From positions 13,349,479-13,413,478 of the forward strand of contig NC_036450.1 of NCBI RefSeq assembly GCF_002775205.1: a stretch of 64,000 bases of DNA, written 5' to 3'. Numbering within the stretch: the first letter of the stretch is position 1; the number at the start of each line of letters is the position of its first letter. Below are positions 1 through 11,191 of this stretch, in pieces. The position numbers and the translations under genes are program-made. The DNA is from Xiphophorus maculatus. Lineage: Eukaryota > Chordata > Actinopteri > Cyprinodontiformes > Poeciliidae. The notes below the pieces were generated by a model. The model ran no database searches and had not been told where the DNA came from. It saw only the letters and a program-made list of their open reading frames with translations.

Positions 1-443
1 TTCCTTTTGTTTTCTCAAAGTTCAGTTATTTTTTTAATTAGAAATAACAACAGTGCGTATTGAGTTTGGGTTCCTTGTCCAAATTACTCACATAATCAAC
101 TGCTTAAAGCTACAGAATATTTACCCATTGATTTATGAGTTTATCTGACATTTTCTGCAAGTTGTTCAATGTGTCCCGTTAAATTAGAACACATTAAAGA
201 TTGCAGCAAGTGATGTGAATTATTATTTAGATTGCTTGGCCTCACCCTATGATAAAAAGGTAATTTTCTAATTGTTTACAGAAGGGGTGTTAATATTTGT
301 GACTGTCGTTTGGAGCTCAAAAACATTCAGAAGTGAATCATTGTGGAATTTAAAACCTTTTACAGATGGACACTCTGTCAATATCAGAATGATTTATTCT
401 CACCAGGCAACAGCGCTCTAAAATGTATTTACAAAACCTTTTT

Positions 444-446
<3 letters not shown>

Positions 447-484
<38 letters not shown>
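447..484. repeat. (TA)n microsatellite
   Basis: About 19 uninterrupted TA units. With the runs at 524-544 and 839-927 it forms a cluster around a Tc1 relic. Confidence 0.95.
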
Positions 485-488
<4 letters not shown>

Positions 489-523
489 CTGTCCTTTGCA
501 CCTTCAATTACAGGAGTTAAAAA

Positions 524-544
524 ATATATATATATATATATATA
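524..544. repeat. (TA)n microsatellite at the left edge of a Tc1 relic
   Basis: About 10 TA units, immediately followed by the terminal sequence CAGTACAGACC of a Tc1-like element. Confidence 0.9.
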
Positions 545-838
545 CAGTACAGACCAAAAGTTTGGACACACCTTCTAATTAAAATGGGTTTTCTTTATTT
601 TCATGACTATTTATAAGGCAAGAAATCCCACTTATTAACCTGACAGGGCACACCTGTGAAGTGAAAACCATTTCAGGTGACTACCTCTTGAAGCTCATCA
701 AGAAAATGCAGAGTGTGTGCAAAGCAGTAATCACAGCAAAAGGTTGCTACTTTGAAGAAACTAGAATATAAGAGGTATTTTCAGTTGTTTTACACTTTTT
801 TGTTTAGTGCATATTTCCACATGTGTAATTCATAGTTT
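545..838 (+). mobile_element. Internally deleted Tc1-like transposon relic
   Basis: Starts with the terminal sequence CAGTACAGACCAAAAGTTTG that I recognise from a very common fish Tc1-like family. Further in, the + strand encodes the C-terminal end of a Tc1-type transposase (VCKAVITAKGCYFEETRI then stop, 712-768) next to sequence that runs into the right-hand inverted repeat (CACATGTG..TTCATAGTTTTGA). Most of the transposase gene is missing, and the right end is replaced by a TA repeat. Non-autonomous and dead. Confidence 0.75.
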
Positions 839-902
<64 letters not shown>

Positions 903-927
903 TATATATACAGTATATATATATATG
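839..927. repeat. (TA)n microsatellite with CAG interruptions
   Basis: About 30 TA units, then two ACAGTATATA blocks and another short TA run. The ACAGTA interruptions resemble the extreme tip of the Tc1 terminal repeat whose right end should lie here. Confidence 0.9.
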
Positions 928-3900
928 TATATTTTAAATTGGGTTTTTATGATTATTTCTATGGCATGCTGCCATTTTTAAATATGTGATTTCAGACCAG
1001 AGTCAAAATATCCATTGAAGAATCAACTAATTTTGTTTTAAAGCTGAAGAACAAGCAGCTCATTGATACAGAGTTGTAGAAAATGTGCCTGTTTACATTA
1101 GCATGCAATTAAAAAAAACACAATCAATCTACCCTTCATGTTCCTATGAGCAGATAAATAATCCTGCTTCACACCGAACTGCCTCTCTGATCTGACCACT
1201 AACTAATCAAACGTCATCACCAAGTCCAACACAGACATCAATCTTTGTTGGTTTCTCTGCTTTCTAATTGGCTCCCCATCTTTTCTACAGACATCTCAGA
1301 TATATCTCCTCTCCCTCTGCGCTCCGAACGCCTCCCACCTTCTTTCTCTCCGTTTAAAACAGCTGCAGCTTCAGCTCCCTCACTGAGGAAAAGCACACTG
1401 TCAAGGTCCATTGGTACCAGTCCTCACTTCTCTTCGAACAGAGAAATATCAGACCAGGTAAGTTAGGCTCTATCATTAAAAAGCATTGCTTTGGCTCATT
1501 TTATGTAGAAGGACTTACTGTGTGTGTAATTTATTTATATGTAATTATTTTTTTGTTAAAAGCACTGCAAGAAATGATTAGCTTTAAGATGAAGGATTTA
1601 TATTGATGTATTCTAGGAGTGTAAAGACAATGGTGTGCTTCAGCTTCTGGTGTTTTTCAAGTGATAGATTAAAATCCATCAGTTTGAAAAGAAAAAACTT
1701 ACATATCTGTTTAATAAATATATTTTAAAAACTTAAGTCTTATTTCTTTAAAAAAAAAAAAGGGAAATGTTATGCATTTGGAGTTCTGTTTTGCGGTTAA
1801 TTTTTGAATTTCTGTGATTTTATGTGCAAAATTCAGATAATTTTTCCCCTCCCCAAGCACTGAAAAACATTATTTTAAATTTGTTGCTGTAAACCAAGAC
1901 AACAAATATTGTCTTGAGAAAACAGGAGGAAAAGACTGAGAACAGTAACAGTTTCCTATGACCATATTATTCTGCAGAAAGGTTGGCAACAAAGCATGAG
2001 GAGGTCACATTGCTACATTCCCTCTGGCAGGTTTCTGCAGCAGCGGTCTGAAGCATCCTTTGGGGCACAGATAAATGGGCAGGGCTGATTATGTGATGAT
2101 GTGGAGCGCAGCAGTTAGGATGCGAGTGCGACTGCCTTTCAGGAGAGAAACATCAATTCATTTGTTGAATTTAAATTAAGTTTAACTTAGCCGCTAACTC
2201 GTACTGGACCTACGTCAGAAAAATGCATGCGAATCCACCTTATTTCTGCTCGACTTTATGCTTGGAAACAAAAGAACTGGAGGAAAAAAGCTGCCGTCTT
2301 CTTGTCCTCACTGCTTTCAAGAGCCATCAGAACAGTGACAGGTTTTTAAAAAAAAAAATGTTTTACACCCTAGAGTACCAAGAAAAATACACTGAAAGAC
2401 AGTTTTTAAAATCCAGAGGACGGCAACGGCAGACACCAACTTTTCTTTGGCCTTTTTCTTAAACATCATTTCAGAAGTCGTTGTCAAGCAGGCAAAAATA
2501 AACAGTTTTACTTAAAAGCAATGAAGGATTGGAACTTGCTGGTGTGAGTAGCAGGATGTTTTGACCAAGAGCTGCCTACTTGAGAGGTACGTTGGGAGAG
2601 TCGATTACTGAACAAAAAGCAGGTGGTTAACTGGAAACGGCGTGCAGCTGTGAGGGACGGCAAGAGATAAACTGAGAAAACAGGAAATATGTCGGATAGA
2701 GAAGAAGTGATAAGAAAATATGAAATAATACAAAATTCCTGTAAAATTCTTCTAATTATTATTCTGAGTCCTTGGTAACAAATTGTGTGAGAAACATTTG
2801 TTCCTGGCTGGTTTATGGTGAAATTACTTTATTTCTCTCTCTGGATAAAGTCTCCAAATGGGTTCGCTGGGACATTTAGTTAAAAGTATCTGAAACCAGT
2901 AACACCTAACAACAATACAGTATGTGTGATAGCTTAAACTTAACCAGCTATTATCAATTTACTGAGATACTGGAATTGGTCACTTGGATTTCTATGACTT
3001 TTTGCAGTCTCTTTCCTTAAAGTTACTTGTTTCTGGTGACGTTCCACTCAATTGATCAGTTTTTCTTATTCATTTGTATTTATAGATTGCTTATGATGTT
3101 AGAGATAACTGCTTGTCTATTTAAATACACTTACATGTTTAGTTTATATTCAGGTTTTGCACAGTATTTTTATTGCATAATATTTTGGAGTATAAAAAAG
3201 TTCTCAGAGTAACACAGACCTCATTAAAATCGTCCACAGTACTCGAAGCAAAAGACAAAACCTCATCACATTGTCATTGAAATCCCTGTTCAGTACATTC
3301 ATTGATAGTATAGCTGGCTGTGAAAAGTAAGAGGTCTATGCTTCAACTGTTGCAGAGATTAATTCCCCAGTCTGTACCTCAGCACAAATGATGCTAATTA
3401 GCAGAGGACGAATGTGAAAAGACAGCAGAACCATAAAGTCTCACTATCAGGGCTCCAGGTGACAATAATTCAGTGAAGCAAAACTGTAGTATGCAGACTG
3501 ATGAGCAATCTGGCAAATTTGTTCATTTGAAAAAAACAATACAAATAAAACTGAAAATGTCGTTTTTATACTTTTCTATTCACTCCTTATAGTGCAGAAA
3601 TACAGAAAAGCCTTTTTCTCAGGTAGATCAATTTCTGCTTCTCACAGAACTATCAGATTCCCTTCTCATTAAACCCCCTTAAGCTCTGATTTCTCAGATC
3701 TTTTGAGCTGAAGGAGCAGCGTCCTCTCTTCCAGAGGCTACCAAAGGATGAATGCCTGTAGCTCCTGAACTATGAAAGCTCCCACATGTGGTCAGGCACA
3801 AAGACCAGTTCCTGTCAACAACGCACAACTGTACGTTTGCTTGTCATCCTTAGATTTATATTCCTCAGAAGAAGAGTGCTCCCTTTTGATTTAGAGATCC

Positions 3901-6041
3901 ACCGTGGTCGAACTTAGAGATGACTCCCTGACTTTGACAAAGTAACTAGAGAGTTTGCTTTGTCAGGTATAAAGAACTAAGCCAGCCAGCATTTGTTCAA
4001 GTGGTTTTAAGATTTATTTAGAGATATAATTCTGGTGGCTCCTGTGAGTAAAGCACATTTCAGGTTCAGTTCAGAAAGCTGCCAGGGCTTGGCACGCTCA
4101 GAGATCCGCAAAAGTAAAATTGCATATGAGAATTATTTACTGCATTTATTAGGCCTTTTGTTTATGGGATGCTTCCAACACGACCTCTGTTTTCTTTTTT
4201 ATATTTCACACTTTTGAAATAAAAGGCATGTTTCATCCATTTGATTTTTAGTTTCTTTCCTTTCATTGATAAAACAGAGAGCATAAGTCCTTATAAGGGA
4301 GCTTTTGTCTTACTTTCAAGACAAATGCTCAAAGACGTAAACTGCTACTGTTCTAACTTCCTTGCAGCAGCAAGCTGTGCTGTAACGCTAAAGTTAGCCT
4401 CACATGAACGAATGACATTTCTGTTTCGGCTATGTTATTTTTGTCTATGTTAATTTCAGTGCAACTTTTTTTTTTTAAATCTGTCTGAGCCACACTTAAC
4501 CCAAAAATATTAACACCCATGTCAATTTTAGAATTATAATCATTTTGATCCAACTCTGCGTTCTTCTGACAGGAAATGAGAGAGGCATCTCAGAAAATAC
4601 AATAAAAAATTTAAAAGTACAGATGTTGAAAAACTAATTTTATTTAAAAAAGAAAAGAAAAAGTGTTGTTATAACATTCAAAATCTTCTCATAATTACTG
4701 ACAAGTTTTTTGTTCATGTGGTTTTTGGACCTTTGGATTTGGGCAACTAGCTTTGAGGTTGGAAAGCCTCTTTGCCATCATCCTAATCTTTAGTCCGCTC
4801 TTTTAGCGTCTCTATCAGATTCAAATTTGACATTTGACTGGGCTACTTCAAAAATAACACTACTTTCTGTTAGAAGAAACATTTTGGCAGAAGTTAACTT
4901 TATATCTTAATTTGCCCGGCGTATGAAGCTCTTGTCCTTGAGGGAAAATGCTGCGACTCCGTCTGCATAAAGTAGTTAAAGTTTGCAATAAAAATTTCTT
5001 TCAGCTGCCAGTTATGCCTGAATTGAATATTTATTGTCAGCAGGGAGAGCTCCATTCAGTTCAGGGTCATCAAAGACCTTCATTATGTCAAATGTTTTTC
5101 AAAAGGTTAAAGCCAGTGGTGAAGTCATTTGAATCCGTTCATGCACAGCCTTCTGTGACAGTCACCACATGATGAGGGCGCAACCCCGTACTTCCTGCGG
5201 TTTGTCGGTGGAAGATTTCCAGAGCTCATTAATTAAAATGATAATGACAATGTGATGAAGGTAAACTGATACAGCTCTGTTACAACTTGCCTGGAGGATC
5301 TCCAAGCCTGATATGGGGAGTCTTTAAAATTTCTGAAAAACACTTCTGGTGGCACTAGGATGCATGTGTCCAGTTTTGCCTCACAGCTGGGGATCAGAAA
5401 ATGATGGAATTTCATTATTTCTGTCAGGCTTCGAAGGAATAATGCCTAAGGCTTGAAAGAATATTTAAAAAATGTGTTAGTGTTTAAATATTTTAATATA
5501 CATGTCCTAATTGCATTTTTAGTTAATTTATTCTTGATTAACTGATATGATGACAGGCAGCATGGAGAAGTCATGTTTGAATGAGTTCACAAAAAAGGAA
5601 AACTTAAAAACGATGCAGCTCAGCCATGCTTAGTTATTGTGCGTATGCTGAACAGGCCAAACAGAGCGAGTTAATTAATAATGACATTTTTTCTGCAGCT
5701 CTTGGCATGTAAATTAGGACCTAATGATTTCATGTGGTGTTTCTAAAACACATTTTATTGGTGGATGGAAGTAGTTGCACTCTGCATTTATAATGAGATT
5801 CCTTCACAACCATCTGCCTCATTATACCTTCCTCTTTACCTCTAAACGAGTGAATGTGTTGCTGCTTGTAAAAGCATGATTTTTCTACTAAGAGTCTTCC
5901 ATTTATTAAATGTCAGGATCTTTTTTTCCTCCATGTTTATATTTTTCAAGTACCTGATAGTCTGACCTTTTAGAGGTGTTGGTGATGTTTGACTATAAAC
6001 CTGCCACTTTTTTGTTGCAGTGCACATACGGACAGGAGGCT
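928..6041. other. Gene-free upstream region of the receptor
   Basis: No protein-coding gene recognised; short open frames lack codon structure or homology. It holds the possible non-coding exon ending at 1456, a piece of an old dispersed repeat at about 4720-4860 (TTTGACTGGGCTAC and neighbouring text that recurs elsewhere in the window), and AT-rich stretches with homeodomain-like TAATTA/TAATGA cores around 3380-3480 and 5640-5730, which might be conserved non-coding elements. Confidence 0.4.
1245..1456 (+). other. Possible 5' non-coding exon of the receptor gene
   Basis: The receptor start codon lies only 21 bases after a good acceptor, so at least one upstream exon is expected. At 1456/1457 there is a strong donor (ACCAG|GTAAGT) preceded by about 200 bases that are richer in C and G than the surroundings. 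This is the best donor I noticed in the 5 kb upstream. The exon start is not defined and 1245 is only a convenient left limit. The open frame across it (starting ATG in the cDNA sense) shows no recognisable protein. Inference only. Confidence 0.22.
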
Positions 6042-9000
6042 ATGGAGGCTAACCGCAGTAGTCCAACAGGAAGCACGCCGCCTTCCTCATCTGCAGAGCA
6101 GCCTGAGGGGCGCATTTATGAGGTAGCAGTGCAGAGCAACTCCACCAACCGCAGCTCACAGTTTGCAGATGTGGCCCTCCTGCAGACATTCAAGCCTCTC
6201 ATCATCCCTTGTTACGTGCTCGTGGTTGTTGTGGGCGTCGTCGGGAACTACCTGCTCCTCTATGTCATCTGCCGAACCCGCAAGATGCACAACGTCACCA
6301 ACCTCTTCATCGGGAACCTGGCCTTCTCGGACATGCTCATGTGTGTGACGTGCGTCCCCTTCACTCTCGCCTACGCCTTCAATCCACACGGCTGGGTCTT
6401 CGGCCGCTCTATGTGCTACTTGGTCTTCCTCATCCAACCTGTCACTGTATACGTTTCCGTTTTCACGCTCACAGCTATCGCTGTGGACAGGTGGGTTTAA
6501 ATGCCTGCAAGCAATCACAACTTTGACAATTAGAAATTTTCAAGTTTTTCTTTTATTACTTTGATTTATTTGCAGTGTTGTGCTTTCATGTTTTAAATAT
6601 ACATGTCTTACAAAAGTGTCCATGCCACTTGAAACATTTCCAGTTTTTCATGCTACAACCACAAACTTCAGTGTATTCAATTATGATTTTTGTCATATAA
6701 AGCAATGGATGATTAGGATGTTTTTACTGTTTTTATTTTACTTTTTTTTTTATTTTTACCAGGAAGTTCTTTGGCATAACAACTTTTTTCTGAGACAAAT
6801 CTAACCAAGAGGCACACCGGTGTAGAGCATTCAAAACAAAACAGTTTTAATTTGAAGTTGTAATGTATTTTGCTAATTATTTCAAATTTAAGGTGTAGTG
6901 TAAGAAGAAAGCTTTCTTTTTTTTACCAATTTCTTAGCCAAGTTTGGAGACCCTGAGGAGGAGTAGGTGTGATGGACGGGTATTATATCCACTTATGACT
7001 GGAAACATGGGAGTAGCTTTGCCCAAGGCAACTTTATAACTAAATAAAAGTCAATGTTGTTGACTCCTTTGTTTTACCGAAGGCCATGGGAACAAAGTAT
7101 GAAGTTCACAGTGGTGCATCTTGAAGGCAGCGTTTGTAAAGCGCTGTGAAATATTGTATCCAGGCAATGGAGAACTGAGGAAGCTGCATTCCTGTTTGTC
7201 TCCATAATCCAACACATTCAGGAAAGTGCATTTTAACACTTTCCTTTTTTCAGCTTCTGACAGGATTTGTGTCAATATCTATCCATATGCTCAAGTAATA
7301 GCAGGTATTTCAGCATTGTTTTTTTTCTTGCCACTCTTTCAGATTTAGAGTGCAAACCAGTAGTTGCCTGGTTGACAGATTCTGTTTAAATTTCTTCTTA
7401 CCAAACCAGTCAGTTTAGGTTGATGATCATGTTTGGTAGCTTGGTAGCATTCTCATTTACACTTTTTGGATGAAGTAGTCCAGTAAGTGGTCTTTACTGA
7501 GCTCAATAAAGCCCAGAAAAATACAATGAAATTTGTGGTGTATTGGTTTTACAAGGTATAAATCACTAAGCAAAATTTGGCACAAACAAAAATCTGCTTT
7601 TCTAAATAAGAGTGGATTACAATAGTAGCCTAGGAATTCACAAGCCAATGAATGCAATCATATATTCCTTGAAAATTAGGCAAATGAAGGGAGGTGTTGA
7701 TTTGTATGTAAAAAAAAAAACAACAATCTGTTCTCCTTAATCAATGATAAGGTCTTTATTTGGCAAGCAATTACTCAATAAGTGAAATTTCCTAATCAGT
7801 GAGCTTCTTTTAAGAACTAACATGGTGCAAAAATGTAGCTAGATTAGTCAAATTCTTGAAAATGTCATCATTCTTAAGGGAATGTACAAAAAAATCAAAC
7901 ACATAAGCAGTTGTGAGCTTCAGATAACTATTTTTCATTTGACTTTCTAAGGATCAAGCCTTCGTTTATCTTTAGTAAAGCTTCTCTCTTTTAGGTTGGA
8001 TCACTTTAACGTAAACTGAAAGTTTTAAGTGCTTGTTTTTGTTCTTTGACACACCTGAGCTCAGTGTTAAAATGCATTCTTTGCCTGTCTTTGCCACTTA
8101 GACCTTACAGGCAAGGGCGTAAATCCCATATCATTATTGGGGGGGACCATAAACAGGAAAATTTCTTAAGACCAATTTTGGGGGTGTTGGCAAAGTTACA
8201 GTGAAATGTAACGCAAAATGTTGTTTAAAAGGTTTTTAATCACACTGCAGGACCAAAAATGACTAATAATGAACATCAAACATGTTTTTCTAAGTAAGCA
8301 ACCTGTTGAGAAGTAAAACAAAAATTCAAATGTTGCTTACATATGAGTTTTGCTCAGTCTGACTGCTCTAATCTCAACTACACCTTTACAAAAATGTAAG
8401 GTTCTAAATAAAAAAAGTTTTAATGAGTAACTCCTCTTAATAAAATTCCTCATAAACACTGATTTATTGTAATGGCTCCCAATACAAGTTATGGGCTATT
8501 TAAATTATAACTTAAGTTGCTTTATTTTTAAGCCTGTTTTAGTTTTGCCATGTCCTAGATGACTGAGAACCAGCAGGTAGATAGAAATGAATATCTGCGG
8601 AGTATCATAACTTAAACGTAACACTTAAGGCACCAGGGTTTATATAGAAAAATATTCAGATTTTATTTTGTGGTTTTAAAGGCTCTACATTAAAAAGTGA
8701 GAAATAAAGCCATAACTTTCTGTTTCCTCTATCTGTTCTCGGCTGTCGGCCACTCCTCAGCCTCTCCTTCCCGTTTCAAACTCTTCTAATTAACTTAAAG
8801 TTAAAGACCTAAACATGAATAAGATGTTTGCTACCTTTGACAAAAAAGCTTAAGTCTATGCTAGCATGTCTAAGTCTATGCTAATAAGGCAGCTCATCAA
8901 AATTCAGCCAAAGTAAGAAAATAACGAACTGCAGTCTGATTTTTATTGTTAATGTGCTTCTTCTTATTGAGCAGTGAATGTAAATAAGAGGTGTTACATG

Positions 9001-11191
9001 TCTTTTGTTTTAAGTATTTACTTACTGGAGGGTTTTTGTGTTTGTGCTGCAGCGCCACAGCTAACGGCTAGCTCCTCGCTCCAACGGCTCTGTTGCTCCT
9101 CCTTCAAGTTGGACTGAACCATTGTTCTAACAATGGTAGGGGGGGACCCAAAAATTAATTATTTTTTTTTCTGAGATAAATGGCAGATTTAGTTCGTTCT
9201 TTGTTTCTTTTGCCTTTTCATATCGATATTATTTAAATAAAAACGTTTTTTCAATGAATTTTTTTGGAGGGGACAATTCTAGACTTTTCCAAGATTCCCC
9301 CCTCACCCCCGACCCCACCGGGACTTATCTATGCTTTCAGGTCACAGACTGCCCAGCCAAAAGGTGGCTGTCTGATTGAAAAGTACGTCAGCATACCTCA
9401 TTAGATGCACAGAAACAGCTTTAGGCCTAATTAGGCCATTTAGCATTTCTCCACTATCTGACCGCTACGACTTGAACTTTCAGTTTAATCATACTTGAGA
9501 TGTCACAGTGGCATTAATTCATCAATCTGGTCCTGATTAACCATCCATTTATTCCGTTAACCCTCCTTTTATGTTCGTTTCTGAGGTACAGCAATAATGT
9601 TCCTGGGTCAATTTGACCCGGGGAGTGTTTAGTCATGCAGTAGTGTCAGAAACCAAAAAATTCCTCTAAAACATTTTTGCATCTGATTATTAACTCCAGT
9701 ACTAACCGTTTCAATGAATATTTGTGCAATGATGTTTTTTTTCTCATAAATAAAGGAACAGTGACGACAACTTACTAATTTACTAAAAAAAAAAAATAAA
9801 AACTGGAATTTACATTTTTGTACGTCCAATGAAAAAAAACCTACAAACAAACAAACAAACAAAAACAACAACAATAATTTCCTTGAAATTGATCATTTGT
9901 AAAAAAATTTATATTACATTTAGATTTTTTTTTTTTTCAATGGGTGATCTTTATAATTGAACTTGAGACACACATACTGTTCAGGGTCAAATTGACCCGC
10001 TGATTAAAATCAAGATAAATGAGTCATGCAGAGAGTATTTATGTTTTCTCCACTTCTGCTGAGTGTCCACTCAGTTTGGGATTGAGTTTGTCCACAGGAA
10101 CAGAAAAGATTCCTGTCAAAAGTTATATGAACACCTGCTTTCTAGTTTCCTAATGAAGTAAAGAGAATAGTGAGACAGTGGGCTTGTATGTGTGTTGTGT
10201 TTTGTGTGGTGTGGTGAAATATGGTTCATAGCTGCAAGGAAACATAGAATTGGACAATTTTTTTGTAATCTTTTTTACCCTCAACTTGACTGTGGGGTCA
10301 AATTGACCCGAACAGTATCTATGTAAAAAGTAGACGCGGGGGTGGGGGTGGGGGGGGAGGTGCAAATGTGTAAAATGAATACATTTTCAATTTATATGTA
10401 GAGTTTCTATTTATTAAGACAAATAGAAAAAGTTTTATGCAAAAAAAAAAAATACTTCTATTTAAAAAAAAATTCTAAACTTTAAAACGGGTCAATTTGA
10501 CTCGCAACATAACAGGAGGGTTAAGGTTTAATAAGTACCACTCTCCCTTCGTTGCAGATATTACGCCACGGTTCATCCACTGAAAAAGCGAACCACCGTG
10601 GCTACTTGTGCCTACGTCCTCATCGGGATCTGGCTGCTGTCCTGCGGTCTGGTGGCTCCGGCAGTGACTCACACCTACCATGTTGAGTTCAAAGAAGAAG
10701 GCTTCACCATCTGTGAGGAGTTCTGGTTGGGCCAGGAGAAGGAGAGACGGGCCTACGCCTACAGCACGCTGCTGATCACATACGTCCTCCCCCTTTCGGC
10801 CGTCTTTGTCTCCTACCTCTGCATCACCGTCAAGCTGAAAAAGTGCATCGTCCCTGGAAACAGGTCGCAAGACCAGGTGTGCGTTCACCAGGCCCGAAAG
10901 AGGAAGATCTTTCGCCTCGTCGCCTTGCTGGTCTCCGCCTTTGCCGCTTGCTGGCTTCCCATTCACGTGTTCAACGTTCTGAGAGACATCGACATCCACC
11001 TGATAAACAAGCAATACTTCCTACTCATCCAGCTGCTGTGCCACCTCTGCGCCATGAGCTCCTCCTGCTGCAACCCCTTCCTCTACGCGTGGCTACACGA
11101 TCGCTTCCGCACGGAGCTGAGGAAGATGATGAAGTGCAGCCATCGCATCGGAGTCCCCGCCAGCCACTGCGCAGCTGGAGTGGTTTTGTAG
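6042..11191 (+). CDS. prlhr: Prolactin-releasing peptide receptor-like GPCR (PRLHR/GPR10 family), 2 exons
   Basis: Class A GPCR of 360 aa; coding exons 6042-6490 and 10558-11191, joined in phase 2 between Arg and Tyr of the DRY motif (DR^YY). Family knowledge: PRLHR binds RFamide prolactin-releasing peptide at the plasma membrane and acts in feeding, stress and pituitary control. Seen: an N-terminal tail with N-x-S/T sites ([11 protein letters not shown]); TM1 with GNYLLLY; TM2 starting [15 protein letters not shown]; the strongly PRLHR-like stretch [20 protein letters not shown] in TM3; ECL2 with HTYHVEFK and CEEFW; TM6 [14 protein letters not shown]7 NPFLY and WLHDRFR. The tail ends AGVVL, hydrophobic like the PDZ-binding end of mammalian PRLHR. 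The start is the first ATG after an acceptor (TTGTTGCAG at 6012-6020), so an upstream non-coding exon is likely. Teleosts have several prlhr paralogues (prlhr1/2a/2b); which one this is cannot be settled here. Human PRLHR is, to my knowledge, intronless in its coding region. Confidence 0.93.
6600..6800 (+). repeat. Fragment of a dispersed fish repeat in receptor intron 1
   Basis: The text CTACAACCACAAACTTCAGT followed by an AT-rich stretch is the hallmark of a repeat family seen again at 31650, 54760 and 59950. Heavily decayed; no open frame. Confidence 0.5.
8110..9340. mobile_element. Possible non-autonomous DNA transposon in receptor intron 1
   Basis: About 1.2 kb bounded on the left by GGGCGTAAATCCC followed by TTGGGGGGGACC, and on the right by a C-rich block and CCGGGACTTATCTATGC, whose reverse complement (GCATAGATAAGTCCCGG) is similar to the left end. 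Inside, near the right, are GGTAGGGGGGGACCC and GGAGGGGACAATTC. The G-run-plus-GGACC motif at both ends resembles hAT-like repeats found in many fish. No transposase frame and no clean target duplication seen. Confidence 0.35.
9557..10524. mobile_element. piggyBac-like MITE with TTAA target duplications
   Basis: Both ends are TTAA followed by near-identical inverted repeats: left CCCTCCTTTTATGTT, right (reverse complement) CCCTCCTGTTATGTT, a 14/15 match. TTAA duplication is the hallmark of piggyBac insertion. The 968-bp interior has no coding potential but carries four copies of a palindrome GGGTCAAATTGACCCG (9605-9620, 9984-9999, 10295-10310 and a variant at 10489-10504) and a G-rich run at 10338-10360. 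It lies in the receptor intron and ends 33 bp before exon 2. Confidence 0.8.
9605..10504. repeat. Four palindromic GGGTCAAATTGACCCG units
   Basis: Near-perfect 16-bp palindromes at 9605-9620, 9984-9999 and 10295-10310, plus one with a single change (GACTCG) at 10489-10504. Spacing is about 379, 311 and 194 bases. They lie inside the piggyBac-like MITE and are part of it. Confidence 0.85.

Noticed and set aside
343-989. Open frames with long IYIYIY runs
   Set aside because: They are translations of (TA)n microsatellites and a Tc1 relic, not genes.
10475-11014. 179-codon - strand open frame opposite the receptor's second exon
   Set aside because: Mirror frame of a GC-rich GPCR exon. It runs into the MITE, has no domain, and its sense partner is unmistakable. 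The same holds for 6156-6518 opposite exon 1.
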